This document shows, one piece after another, positions 11,686 through 22,287 of a stretch of DNA of 64,000 nt; position 1 is the stretch's first letter; each line of letters begins with the position of its first letter. The DNA is taken from positions 356,728-420,727 of the forward strand of contig JAPZLL010000032.1 of the NCBI GenBank assembly GCA_036250225.1. Reading direction: 5' to 3'. The stretch comes from Cercophora sp. LCS_1 (lineage: Eukaryota > Ascomycota > Sordariomycetes > Sordariales > Lasiosphaeriaceae). The translations under genes were made by a program, and so were the position numbers. The notes beneath the pieces are model-generated. The model ran no database searches. It worked only from the letters and a program-made list of their open reading frames with translations, and was not told where the DNA came from.

Positions 11686-12705
11686 GCGGAACCCGTCGTC
11701 CGGCTTTGTGATGGCGCTATTTCCTTGGTAAGGATGCATGGCCCCGCTCTATCAGGCCACTAACATGGCGCCGGCTAGCTTGGTTACTGAGACGGGCCTA
11801 GAACCTCGGCAGTTCGCCTCTTTTGTCGCGATAGACATGACGAATGCAAGACATTTTTGTAGCACGAAGAGCGAAGCAACGTTGTGACATGAAGCCCCAA
11901 TGGACACCGACAATGCAACAAATGAAGAGGGACTTTCCCATTCCCCGGCATTGGGATCTTCCGGAATCTCCGCTGGGTGGACCTGGGGTGTGGGGACATA
12001 ATTGATGCGGTTGTGAGGAGAACCCACTTCCCACCGGCCCTCTCAGCTTGCTCCTGGGACCGACCTCGCCCGAAGGGAATGAGGGTAGGTAAAGAGGGTG
12101 GAGATTATTGAAGGTTGACTCGACAAAGCAGTGTTGACCTTGCCGATACCTTCTATCTCATGAAGTATTTTACCCATCAGCTATTGCTTCTTCGCCCGGA
12201 ACTTACGGTGAGAGAAGGTCTCCCCGTCTTTCACTCCACAGCTGCTCCCACACTGCCATACATGCACTAGCCGATCAGGACCGCGCGAAAAAGAAAAGTC
12301 AACCCCTGTTGCCACGAGCTCGGTGCTGGGGACCTGCATCGCAAAATTCTCCCCCAGATCAGATAGGCGATCGGCAGGACTGAAACGTGGTCCCGCTGAC
12401 GATGGCACCTCCCAGCACCCGAGATGGGGCTCCAGGCGCGCCCAGCACGACACAGGCCTCTCCTGGGAAGTCGGCTCCGTGATATGGGCCGGCCACCCAA
12501 TCACGGCCGGGGTCGCTATCCACAAGCTGAGCAGCGCCCTTTCCGGCGGTGCGCTTAGCCTCTCCACATGCCAAAATCAAACACGACCCAGTCTCAGAGG
12601 CGACGGGGTTCTTGACTGCTCTGGGCCCCCCATCGCCATGTCGCGGGCTCAGTCTCAATCTCAACACCATCCGCGCAACTCGGGCCCTTCAAGGGGTGCA
12701 TCACA
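11686..12705. other. Intergenic region
   Basis: No gene supported; short overlapping frames on both strands only. The 3' half is the upstream region of the rhodopsin-domain gene. Confidence 0.55.
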
Positions 12706-13843
12706 ATGGCGTCGTCCATTCCCGATCGCAGCCCCGTCCTCTTCGGCGTCAACACGGCCGGTGTCGTGCTGGCCGGCATTAGTTGTCTGCTGCGATGTTT
12801 TGTGCGCACCCGCATCCTCAAGTCGTTTGGGCTCGACGACTACCTGATGGTCCTATCTACTGTACGTCTTCTCCCTCCCACAGCCCCGTTTACCATCCTT
12901 CTGACCAAGCATCCGGTGACAGTTGACCTTTACGGCGTACGGAACACTGTCTAACGTTGGCATCTCATACGGCACCGGCCGCCACCACACCGACCTCGAG
13001 CCGGCCAACGAGGCGATGGCGCTGCGCTGCTGGTTCTGGTGTTACATCACATACTCGTTCACCATGATCTTTGTCAAGTTGTCGATCGGCTGGTTCTTGC
13101 TGCGCATCACACTCAACACGGTACACCGGTGGATCATCTATCTCGCCTCCGTCATCACATGCACGTCGTGTCTGACCTTCTTCTTCCTCGCCGTCTTCCA
13201 GTGCAGCCCCATCTCGTACTTTTGGGACAAGCACACGCAGACGGGCGCGTGCATCAACATGAGCATCCTGGTCGGCCTGGCGTACCTGTACAGCGCCTTT
13301 AGCATCATCAGCGACTTTACCTTTGCGCTGCTGCCGGCCTGGATCGTGACCCACCTCAACATGAAGCGCAATGCTAAGTACGCGCTGATCGGACTCATGG
13401 GTATGGGCTGTGTCGCTAGCGCCGGCGTGGTGCTGCGCATGCCGTATCTCAAGTTTATGGGCAGCGACGATTTCCTGTGGGAGACGACGCCCATGGCCAT
13501 TTGGTCGACGGTCGAGTGCAGTCTGGCCATCACGGCAGGCTGTCTGGCCACGTTGCAGCCGCTGGTCAAGCTGGTGGGCGAGAAGCTGGGCATCTACTCG
13601 ACCCGCAGGGAGACGGGTATGGGTGCTGATGTGGGTGCCATTTCGGTCAGACGGTCTGTCACACGCCGAACTGAGCGGTTCGAGTTGAGTGGGAAAGGAC
13701 ACGGACACGGAGGGGAAGGCGAACTCAAGCTACAGCCTGGTGTTGCTGAGTACTCGGCCATGTGCTACAACACGAGTCAGGAAGAACTCAGGCCAGACGA
13801 GGCGGGCATAGGGAAGGCTGTTAGCGCAAAGGAAATTCCGTAA
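12706..13843 (+). CDS. Rhodopsin-domain integral membrane protein (fungal PTH11-like class)
   Basis: Two exons (12706-12861 and 12923-13843), GTACGT...ACAG intron, phase 0, 358 aa. Seven hydrophobic segments can be traced from about residue 12 to 265, with the typical fungal signatures LGLDDY-like SFGLDDYLMVLS after TM1, a charged loop RILKS, FVKLSIGWFLLRI, FQCSPISYFWDK, and LPAWIV...NMKRNAKYALIGLMGMGCVASAGVVLR. The tail (about 85 residues) is cytosolic and rich in G, H, R and S. This family is very large in Pezizomycotina; some members act in surface sensing, but the ligand and role of this one cannot be inferred. The start is the first ATG of the only frame giving TM1. Confidence 0.9.
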
Positions 13844-13930
13844 CTATAACAATTAGACTTAACTGTAATCCATGATACAATAGACTCTTTTTCTTCCGTG
13901 TCCAGTCGTCTGTCGGCCACCTCCAAATTC

Positions 13931-14670
13931 CTACTTGATGATTTGACCTGCCGGAGTAACCGGGGTTTCCTTCCCCTTCCCCTTCCCCTTCCCCTTCTTC
14001 TCCTTCTCCTTTCCCTTTTCCTTCTTCTTTTCCTTCTTCCACTCGGCGAGATTAAGAGCATAGTCCGAGTCCTGGTCGTCGCTATCTGCACTGTCGCTTA
14101 GCTCTTCGAGCTTCACGTCACAAAAACGCACCATGCGGAACCTAATGCGCGGCTTGGTGTCCCGCGGAAATCGAGGGTACACGCCCTCATACCGCAGCTC
14201 GTTGACATTCTTGAGCGTCTTGGCGTCGTGTTTGACATAGTGCGCCCTCCCAGAACTGCGCATCCAAGAAGAGCACGTCACGCTTGTAGTCGAACATGAC
14301 GCCGGGGAATTTGACGTCCTCTGCGTGAGGCGGGTTGGCGGCGCTGAACTTCTTTCACGGGTTTTCCACGGTCTTCCTTCTTGTCCGCTCCTTCGCCTTC
14401 AGTCTCTGGACCCTCGTCTTCTGACTAGGGCAGCTCGGGGATCACCGACTTTTCTGACAGACAGATGCTGTGGCCGAGGATTTTGCCATGTGTGCTTGCG
14501 TGCCACTCTTTTGCGTTGTCGGCGACGATGCACTTCGTACACCCGCCTGGCAACTCTTCCCACAACTTTTTCTCGCGGCCAGAGGTAGATGCCTCGAGGT
14601 AGTCGCGGTGTCGGATGTACACGATGCGTCGATGGCCGTGGCGCGCCGTTTTGGGGCTTGAGAAATCTCA
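13931..14670 (-). pseudogene. Decayed gene of unknown fungal protein (stop codon and two frame breaks)
   Basis: Protein-like segments in the same order on the minus strand suggest one former gene. The first (14670-14425) includes HRRIVYIRHRDYLEA, EELPGGCTKCIVADNAKEW and ends at an in-frame TAG. Reading past that stop gives an acidic stretch (SEDEGPETEGEGADKKED), then a frame change leads to HAEDVKFPGVMFDYKRDVLFLD (about 14340-14265), and a one-base frame change near 14250 leads to HYVKHDAKTLKNVNEL, ending in a lysine/glycine-rich tail at 13931. No GT...AG introns explain these breaks. Composition is like fungal 2EXR-type proteins, but that is only an impression. The tail is encoded by a pure polypyrimidine tract on the plus strand. 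Confidence 0.55.
13965..14042 (+). repeat. Polypyrimidine tract (CCTTCC)n
   Basis: An almost uninterrupted C/T run of about 75 bp made of CCTTCC- and CTTCTT-type units. It encodes the K/G/E-rich tail on the other strand. Such mirror-like tracts are prone to slippage. Confidence 0.8.
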
Positions 14671-14755
14671 GAAGACGTAGACCGAAATGGAAAGATGGCG
14701 AGTTTTTAGTCCTAGATGTAGTGCCAGCCGGCCCGGGGGTTGCCCCTTCTACCAT

Positions 14756-15409
14756 GGTGTATATGATCTGGTGTTTAGAACTAGATGTGTTTTGTGGTTG
14801 AGTGGTTGAGTGGTCAGAGAGTGCTATAACTTTCAGATTCTGACGGATGGCGATGATGATGGTATTTGATTACAGTGCGTCTTTGTCTCTGTTGCATGCG
14901 GCGTCGAGTGGTGACCGCATTGGGAATGCCCAAAGACAAGCCTACCGAAGTGTGTAATGTTTACTTTCAAGCCAAGCCGGACCATTCTCATCGTGTTACC
15001 TGCTCTCGAGTAAATAAGGCAGTGTCAGTCAGCCAGGTTTGTGCACCGTGCCTCAAACACCAAAAAAAAAAAAAAAAAAAAACTCCAGGTTGTCATCAAC
15101 ACCGACACATGCACGTGTCAGCTTCAACTGGCTCAATTGCATCAACAAACGATTTTGCAATTGGCTCACCATCTGACCACCATGTGTGCGTTCGAGGCGC
15201 AGCTGCCTGTTTGCTCTAGGTCATACGATGCCGCGCGATTGGCTCTTGCGGGTCAGCAGTTGCATCTCCGGGAAGGAGGGGGGCGGGAAGCATCCATGCG
15301 CGGAAAGAGCAGAGCAGTCGAGATAACCCCACACTCCCCGCCATCTCTCCCGTCCCCGTCCCGACAACGACGACGACACACGAAAGGAGCAACAACCTCA
15401 GCATCAGCC
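14756..15409. other. Upstream region of the K+/H+ antiporter with a poly-A run
   Basis: No gene. 21 consecutive A bases lie at 15062-15082. The open frame from 15041 joins the antiporter frame but codes for a lysine run and nothing membrane-like, so it is leader sequence. Confidence 0.6.
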
Positions 15410-18013
15410 ATGGCGACAACAGCACCCGCTGCAACGCCCACGGGCAGCAATCGCGCGCCGTCGCAGGGCGGTGTGATTGAAGGCGCCAACCCGAGCATCT
15501 ACAATCCCAAGGACCCCATCACCATCTTCATCATCCAGGCGGGGCTCATCATCATCGTCTGCCACATATTGCACTGGCCGTTGGCCCGCATCCGGCAGCC
15601 GCGGGTCATCGCTGAGGTGGTCGGCGGCATCCTGCTCGGGCCGTCGGTCATGGGACGCATCCCCGGCTTCCGCGCTGCCATCTTCCCCGCCGAGTCGCTG
15701 CCCAACCTGACGCTGGTGGCCAACCTAGGCTTGGTGCTATATCTCTTCCTCATCGGGCTCGAGACCGACGTGCGCTTCCTCGCCAGCAACTGGAGGGTCG
15801 CCACGTCGGTGGCCTTTGCCGGCATGGCGCTGCCATTTGCCCTAGGATGCGCCCTCGCCTGGGGTTTGTATCACCAGTTTTCCGGCGACGAGGGCGTCCT
15901 GGAGATTGGCTTCAGTATTTACATGCTGTTCATTGGTGTGGCCATTGCCATTACCGCGTTTCCCGTCCTGTGTCGTATTCTGACTGAGCTCAAGTTGCTG
16001 GACACGTCTGTGGGTGTGATTGTGCTGGCTGCTGGCGTTGCAAACGATGTTGTTGGTACGTGTCCTGTTTTCCAACTTATTTTTCTGGATGCTAATGATC
16101 GTAGGGTGGATTCTTCTCGCGCTCTGTGTTGCGCTCGTCAATGCCGGGAGCGGACTCTCAGCGCTCTGGATCCTCCTTGCGTGCGCAGGCTATCTGCTGT
16201 TTCTTGTGTACGCTGTCAAGCCAGCCCTGGTTTGGCTGCTGCGCAGGACAGGAAGCATTGAGAACGGACCGTCGCAGACCATTGTGTCTGTGATTCTGCT
16301 TCTGGCACTGGCGTCTGCCTTCTTCACCGGCATCATTGGTGTGCATGCCATTTTTGGTGGCTTCATGGTCGGCTTGATTCTCCCCCGGGAGGGAGGCTTC
16401 AACATCAAGGTGACGGAGAAACTCGAGGACCTGATTGGTGCCCTCTTTTTGCCGCTTTACTTCACTCTTTCTGGGCTGAACACAAACCTCGGGTTGCTGA
16501 ATAGCGGGATCGCGTGGGGCTATGTTGTCGCCGTGACTCTGGTTGCCTTTTTCACCAAGCTCATCGGGGCCTCCTTAGCTGCTCGACTGAATGGTCTGGT
16601 ATGGAGGGAGTCTTTTTCGATTGGCGTGCTGATGAGCTGCAAGGGCTTGGTCGAACTGATTGTCCTGGTACGTGTTTCGATCCTGAACATGAACGCTCAT
16701 CTCCCGCTGACATGGCCCAGAATATTGGTCTTCAAGCCCGGATCCTGAGCACGCGCACCTTTACCATCTTCGTTGTCATGGCGCTGCTGACCACGTTTGC
16801 CACGACGCCCCTCGCAACCTTGTTGTACCCGCCCTGGTATCAGGAGAAGCTAAAAGCCTGGCGACGCGGCGAAATCGACTGGGACACGGGCAAACCCTTG
16901 ACAACGCCGTCCAGTCACACCGACGAACCCAAACCACCGGCATCGGTAACAGACCGAATCCGCCGTGTGCTAATCTACTTGACGCTGGACGACATGCCGC
17001 CCATGCTCGATCTTGTCTCACTCTTTGGCATCCACTCACCGACGCCCGCCCAGGGCCATCCCGATAACGACAAGAAAAAGGCAACGCAAGACTTGGTCAC
17101 CAACGTGCCCACCAAGGCAGTCCGCGCTCACGGCCTGCGGCTGCTGCCCCTGACGGACCGTGACTCGTCGGTCATGACAGTGTCGCAGGTGGCCGAGTAC
17201 AGCCAGCTCGACCCAGTGCTCAACATCTTCCGCGCCGTCAGCCAGCTCCACCGCCTCGCCGTCTCGGGCGAGGTCGCCGTCATGCCGCCGGACCGCTTCG
17301 CCGAGGCTCTTGTGTCCAAGTCATCGGCCATCTCGTCGGACCTGCTACTCGTCCCTTGGGGCGCCGGCGACGTCATCACCAGGCCTCACCATCCCGCGTC
17401 CTCGGCGTCGACTGAAACGCCCTCGTACGTGACCCTCATCAAGCCGATCCTCAGCTCGTCCGAGCACAACATCGCCGTCTTTTTTCCTAGAAAGCCAACA
17501 GCAGCCGCACCGCTCCCCAAGCTCGCGAGGGCATACTCGTTCAGCGATATGCAGCATGACATTCCCGCCGTGACGCCAAGCCCGGTCCTCGCCCACCACA
17601 TCTACCTGCCGTACTTTGGTGGACGCGATGATGAGCTGGCCCTCACCATTGTCCTGCAGTTTTGTGAAAAGGGCCCTGTTTCGGCTACCGTGGTGCGTTT
17701 TCATGGAGGTGGATCAGAAGATGCGCACTTGACCGCAGCCGTAGCGAGCATGGCCAAAAGCGGGAAGCTGAGGGTTGACCATGTGGTTGCTGATGATGTG
17801 ATTGAGGCCGCGTTGGAGCGGGCAGAAACAGAAATGAGCGGGGAGAGACACCATTTTGTTGTCGTAGGAAAACGGACCGGTGTTGAGAGCGAGGGTAAGA
17901 GCTACAGAGTAGGAAGTGATGATGTTCGGGAGGGCCTGGGCGTTGTGGCGGCAGCCTTTGTTGACAAGGGGTTGATGGCGGACTTGCTAGTTATCCGGGC
18001 AAGGGGGCCATAA
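15410..18013 (+). CDS. KHA1: K+/H+ antiporter, Kha1-type (CPA2 family)
   Basis: Three exons (15410-16055, 16105-16667, 16721-18013) encode 833 aa. Both introns have GTACGT donors and frame is kept exactly. Residues about 45-430 hold 11-12 membrane segments typical of the CPA2 cation:proton exchanger domain, including PRVIAEVVGGILLGPSVMGR, LVLYLFLIGLETD, ITAFPVLCRILTELKLL and AAGVANDVVGW with the conserved Asn-Asp of the transport site. The C-terminal 400 residues are soluble and include universal-stress-like alpha/beta stretches (LLVPWGAGD, HNIAVFFPRK, HHFVVVGKRTG). In yeast Kha1 acts in Golgi pH and K+ homeostasis; a similar role is inferred. The start at MATTAPAA is preferred over upstream frame because the leader contains a poly-A run. 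Confidence 0.93.
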
Positions 18014-18116
18014 ATGCTGGCCCGGTGCGATTTTGACATCAATGATGTGCGGAGGCAGCGGGTATTATATAGGTCGAATCCCCTGGCTGCCTTACAACAA
18101 ATGGCCAAGGAAGGAT

Positions 18117-18193
18117 GTTGACGTATAGCACTGCTGTAACAGCGCTGGCTTAGTTACGCTAAGCATGGGGGTTCGATTCCCCTACGTATCAAC
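18117..18193 (+). tRNA. tRNA-like element, possibly a degenerate tRNA-Val(TAC)
   Basis: A perfect B-box-type T arm (GGTTCGATTCC within GGGGGTTCGATTCCCCT) is preceded by an anticodon-arm-like hairpin GCTTA/TAAGC with a seven-base loop GTTACGC, which would read TAC (Val). An A-box-like TAGCACTGC lies 5' of it. Ends pair partly (ACGTA with TACGT, TTGA with TCAA) but with mismatched or bulged bases, and the variable loop is too short. It may be a pseudogene or a diverged tRNA. A covariance-model scan would decide. Confidence 0.35.
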
Positions 18194-18555
18194 TTTCTTG
18201 GGAGAGCCGACTGGTTTCCGTGGCAGGAGCATCGATCAGTCAGAGGGATTTTTCGCCACCCAATCCATTTATGGCGAGACTTGAAGCTGCGTTGCCATGC
18301 TTCCTTCTGCCAAATAATTTTTGTTGTTTTTTTTCGGGGTGTTGATTAGGACCTTCCAGTTTCGATCTGAGGTCCAAGTGCCCCACTTTTAGGGCTGGCA
18401 CAACGGTAGTTCCTGCACTTGAGCTCGGTGTTCGTCCACTCGCTCTTTCCTCATCCTGTAGAATATTTATTTCATCCCAAGACCTTTTGCCCTATCACAC
18501 GACGCGTCAAGGTGGTGTGAGATAACGCGTTTTTCAAGCATTCACCTGCTTTTTC

Positions 18556-18561
18556 TATAAA
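18556..18561 (+). promoter_or_regulatory. TATA box before the small gene at 18662
   Basis: TATAAA followed by a pronounced CT-rich block and an A/C-rich leader ending ACAATGG, the layout of a strongly transcribed fungal gene; 106 bp to the ATG. Confidence 0.55.
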
Positions 18562-18661
18562 TTCTCCCCCTCCCTCTCCTTGCTAGCTCTTCCTACCAGT
18601 GGTTCCCTTCCCCTTCTTTCAATCACAACCCCCACGACAACCACCAGGCAACAAGTCAACA

Positions 18662-19162
18662 ATGGATGCAAACCAGGCCTCGCTGGAGAATGGCGTCAAG
18701 GCCATGAAATTTAGTGAAATGCGGAGGGCTCTGCTTACCTTGGCGTGGAAGTCAGATGCTGTGGTCCAAAGAGCAGTTCGGGACGTTGTCCCTCGCCGGC
18801 CTGACTTGGATCCCCTGATCGCCTCTCCGGCTCGTGGCCCGCCCACTTGGCCGCAACACACAGAACCCGCGCCCAAACGAGGCCATCCAGCCACCAGGCA
18901 AACAGGTCCGGGGTCGCATTCAGGGACAGAAGAGGCAGTTACGTCACGCAGAGACCGACAAGCACGCCCAACCAGACGAGGGCCGAGCATCCCAGGCGCC
19001 GACAATGCCAAAGGTTCGACCACAAGGAACCTGAAGATTCTCGTCAGCCCTGTATTTACCACCCCAGGGGCCTACGGCTGGCGCGTGTCGCAGGTGACGA
19101 CGAGAGGGAAGTTTGGGATTGCTGCAGACAGGAGAGGGAGAGTACGGGCTGCGAAACGGTAA
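18662..19162 (+). CDS. Possible small unknown protein (structure uncertain)
   Basis: From the ATG at 18662 a single frame gives 166 aa: MDANQASLENGVKAMKFSEM at the start, an arginine/proline-rich middle, and a basic C-terminus. No domain, signal peptide or membrane segment is recognisable. The case for a gene rests on the promoter and leader (TATA box, CT block, good ATG context) and on the ordinary composition of the first 40 residues. The arginine-rich remainder may be out-of-frame reading of intron or 3' UTR sequence; an alternative frame around 18890-19034 gives a glutamine/arginine-rich stretch. Treat the 3' end as unknown. Confidence 0.3.
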   Translation: MDANQASLENGVKAMKFSEMRRALLTLAWKSDAVVQRAVRDVVPRRPDLDPLIASPARGPPTWPQHTEPAPKRGHPATRQTGPGSHSGTEEAVTSRRDRQARPTRRGPSIPGADNAKGSTTRNLKILVSPVFTTPGAYGWRVSQVTTRGKFGIAADRRGRVRAAKR

Positions 19163-19434
19163 ATTCTCATGACTTTCAAACATCATTAGGGACATAGGGG
19201 TGAGCTTAGCGCTCCTTCTTCTTTCCGATGTCGCCATTTGCCCGATGTCTAACCCCAACACATCCTCTTTCATCAGACTGAGGTCATGACTCCACCACAC
19301 CCGAATCCCCAATAACAATCCCCGACCGCCAGTTCAATTCGCACAGCATACTTCCGTTCTCCCCATTTCACCACAACCGCATATTTTCCCTCCTAGAAAC
19401 CAACTACCAAATACGTCACCCCAGCGCTATCACC

Positions 19435-19880
19435 ATGCTCTCTTCAAGATTCGCAGCCCGGCTATACGCCCCTCTCCTCGCTACAACACGCACCACCGTT
19501 CGTCCTCCGCGTCTCACCCGATCAATGGGTCGAGTCCCTGGCGGCGCTGAAGAGAACAACTTGAACGAGAACCCAGCCGACGACCTCGGAGGCCCGGGCG
19601 GGCAGGAGCTGTATCCCATCAGCAGGACGCTTCACAAGTACGAACCCCTCTACACTCCGACGGAACATGCTGCTGACCCAGTCACAGGAGATATGCATCC
19701 ATTACAGCGGCTGGCGTCATGTTGTCGGGCGCCATCATGTATATTGCGAAGCGCCTGCAGTGGACAACGGACCCGAATGTGAAATACGTGCTGGTGCATG
19801 ATTCTAGCAAGGGTGAGCTAGATGACGTGATGAGGGTCCCGGTCAGAGTCAAGGCGGAGGATGCGAGGAAGCCACATTAG
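19435..19880 (+). CDS. Small mitochondrial-type single-TM protein, unknown function
   Basis: Two exons, 19435-19637 and 19688-19880 (GTACGA...ACAG, phase 2), give 131 aa. The N-terminus (MLSSRFAARLYAPLLATTRT...RPPRLTRS) is rich in R, S, T and lacks acidic residues, as in a matrix-targeting presequence. After a hydrophilic region (GGAEENNLNENPADDLGGPGG) exon 2 begins with one hydrophobic helix (ITAAGVMLSGAIMYIAKRL), then a charged tail. I infer an inner-membrane or intermembrane-space protein. An alternative acceptor at 19705-19706 puts exon 2 out of frame, which supports the one chosen. No family is recognised. Confidence 0.7.
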
Positions 19881-20169
19881 GTTCATTACCTCAACTTTGC
19901 CAGTTTTTCTTTGGAGTTTAGAGATGCGGAAAAGGGCTCAGAGAACATACAGGATGTTTGAGATGGAACTATGGGCCCCTCTCTTCTTGTTCGATAGGCA
20001 TTTCTTCTGATTCTCAGGTGCTGTAATTTTGTTCTTAGGCCTCTGAAATACCACTCGATGCCTTCAGAATTTTCAGATACGCCCTACCTTCCAAAAAACA
20101 AAAAAAAAAAATGATCAACTTGCATTTGCCACCAACCTGGTATGCAAGACAAGCGCGATGTGACTAGCG

Positions 20170-20200
20170 GCGCTTGAGCGGGCGCTTGAGCGGGCGCTTC
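20170..20200 (+). repeat. 12-bp tandem repeat, 2.6 copies
   Basis: The unit GCGCTTGAGCGG occurs twice exactly (20170-20181, 20182-20193), followed by a partial GCGCTTC. Confidence 0.85.
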
Positions 20201-20808
20201 TGGGACGCCGTGAATGGCTCGACAGAGGCAACCTGCCAACCAAAACAAGGACGACGCGCTTGGCTGCTTGGGAATGGAGCTCATGGGCTGTAAGATTATG
20301 TAAGGCCCAAGTCCCAGACATGACGCAAAAGACCCCGACGGGGTGTGAAGTTCTTGATAATGCGGCACTATCCCAACTTGGCCATGATGCCCTGTCGCCC
20401 AGCCTCGACACTTGCCATAAACGGGCATTGCTCAATGATAGCGCCAGGGGTTGGCCTCTGGGTCCGAGGGGATGCGAGACCATCACCAATCATGGCCCTG
20501 GTCGGTCTCGGTCCCGGCCTTGGCTTGGTGGTCGACCTGTTTGATGACCACCCCGACCCCAGCAGTTTTTGACGGGCTTAGACGGGATGCCGCTCCCATT
20601 CAGGTGATCCAAGGAGAAGTCTTGATGCCGCGACTTTCAGTGGTTTTGCCAAAGTTCCTTGAATTCGAGGTCGTCCATCTTGGCACTTGCTACTGACCCC
20701 TTGCAAAGGAAAGGAACGTTGAACCGCTGAAGTGGGAGAGTTTCAGACCCAAAGAGCGCAACGCAGGGCAGGGTGCCGATCCTTCGGGCTGGAACGCTAC
20801 CAACGAGA

Positions 20809-20817
20809 TATTTATAT
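20809..20817 (+). promoter_or_regulatory. TATA-like box of the membrane protein at 20920
   Basis: TATTTATAT, 103 bp before the ATG, in otherwise GC-rich DNA. Confidence 0.4.
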
Positions 20818-20919
20818 CGTCTGCGTGTTCCCGCCGCGCCTCGTCCCGCTCCCATATTAACTTCCCACCTGTGTGTTTGTACGATATCGGACGACTGTAT
20901 TAACCCCGCGGCCGTGACC

Positions 20920-22093
20920 ATGTCTGCGGCCGGTGTATCGATCCTACCCTCGGCTACCTTTTCCGACAGCATCAACGGCGCATACACACTATCGCCACAA
21001 ACAACGGCCTTCGCACCGACAGGGACACAAACAGCCGCTTGCAACTCGCGCTCCCTCTTCTGCTTCACAACGGCCGGCCAGTTGGCAAAAGGTTACGCAT
21101 GCGACCTGGTCGACCGCATCGACGCAAACAACTTGCAGTACCTCAACAGCGAGTGCTACCCGCCACACTATGATCTCGTCAACAATGGCGGTACTTGCTC
21201 CCACCCCCTCCAAATCATCATGTCCTCTAACTCGTCTAGACCCCCTTTTCGACCGGACCCTCGCGTACCCCGGCACAGCCTGTCCCGCGGGCTTCACGCC
21301 AGCCTGCACCACGACCCTCACACTCACCAACCCGTCGGCAAAACCCCAACCCTTCACAGGCACACTCACGCAGACATGGTGCTGTCCACGCCCGACGGGG
21401 CTTCTCAACGGGAATAACAACTGGGTGTGCACCGACCGCGACCAGCTGGACCCAACGTCACGGCTGTGCCTGTCTCTGGTCGGCACCACAACGAATCTCT
21501 GGTTCTCTGCCTCTGCCTCCATGTCGGGCAGCGCGGCATATACAACATCAACTGTCGGCCCAGAAATGTCGATACGGATAATGCGGGCTGCATTTCCGCT
21601 GGGCGAGGTGCAACAGGATGTCTTGAATGGGCTGGCTGGGTTGTCCGTCGCAGCGCAGACGACGGCACAGACGACGGCAGTGACGACGACCACGGCATTG
21701 CAATCGGGAGCTACGGCCAAGCCCGGCGTGTCAAGCGATGGCGGCACCAACCCGGGCATCATCGCCGGCATCGTCGTGGGTTGTCTGGCTTTGTTGGGGT
21801 TTATCGGTGTTGGCGTGTACCTGTGTGTTCGGTTCAGGAGGGAGGGCAAGGAGGAGGAGCTGAAGAGGAGGATGGGGACTGACAAGGGCGAGGAGCAACT
21901 AGTTGAAGCTGGGGGAGCAGAGGTACCTGAACACAGGTGGGACTTGAAGGCCAAGGATGAGGATGCTGGCGCCGCTGTCACAGAGCTCCCGGCTGGCTGG
22001 TCACAGCCGGGTCGGTTTGTTGAGATGGGAGCGGATACAGGCGCTGTTGAGCTTCCTACAGGATACAATGATGATAGGGGCGGGATTAAGTAG
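20920..22093 (+). CDS. Single-pass membrane protein with Cys-containing ectodomain and Thr-rich stalk
   Basis: Two exons (20920-21190, 21240-22093; GTACTT...CTAG, phase 1), 374 aa. The first 230 residues contain scattered cysteines (AACNSRSLFCF, NSECYPPHY, ACPAGFTPACTTTLTL, TWCCPRPTG, WVCTDRD), then a Thr/Ala-rich stalk (AAQTTAQTTAVTTTTA) probably O-glycosylated, one membrane helix near residue 265 (GIIAGIVVGCLALLGFIGVGVYLCV), a basic stop-transfer RFRREGK, and a polar tail. Layout matches fungal wall-sensor-like or Mid2-like proteins with an outside N-terminus. No cleavable signal peptide is seen at the chosen start, so an upstream exon may be missing. A similar layout is found at 30005-30907. 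Function unknown. Confidence 0.8.
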
Positions 22094-22287
22094 GATAATT
22101 GTAGTAATGGAGGATATGTGGTCACCTTGTCGCCAAGCTTAGGCAAAGTTCCTGCCAGTACAAACACAGTCAATTCTGCAAACGGGGTATTCATGCCTAC
22201 CATCCCTCCTTGCTCTGCTGTCGCGGCAATGGTATCAAAACCTCACCAAAACCCGCCCAACCGAACCGAAACCATGCACCCATCAGC

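Larger units (their letters stand above)
18014..18661. other. Intergenic region holding the tRNA-like element and a promoter
   Basis: Apart from the tRNA-like element and the TATA box, no feature is seen. CT-rich sequence at 18565-18625 looks like a fungal 5' leader. Confidence 0.5.
19881..20919. other. Intergenic; small tandem repeat and promoter
   Basis: No gene supported. Holds an A run (20099-20110), the 12-bp tandem repeat at 20170 and a TATA-like box near 20810. Confidence 0.55.

Noticed and set aside
20989..22203. 404-codon minus-strand frame
   Set aside because: Shadow of the membrane protein gene on the plus strand, which has a spliced model and membrane helix.
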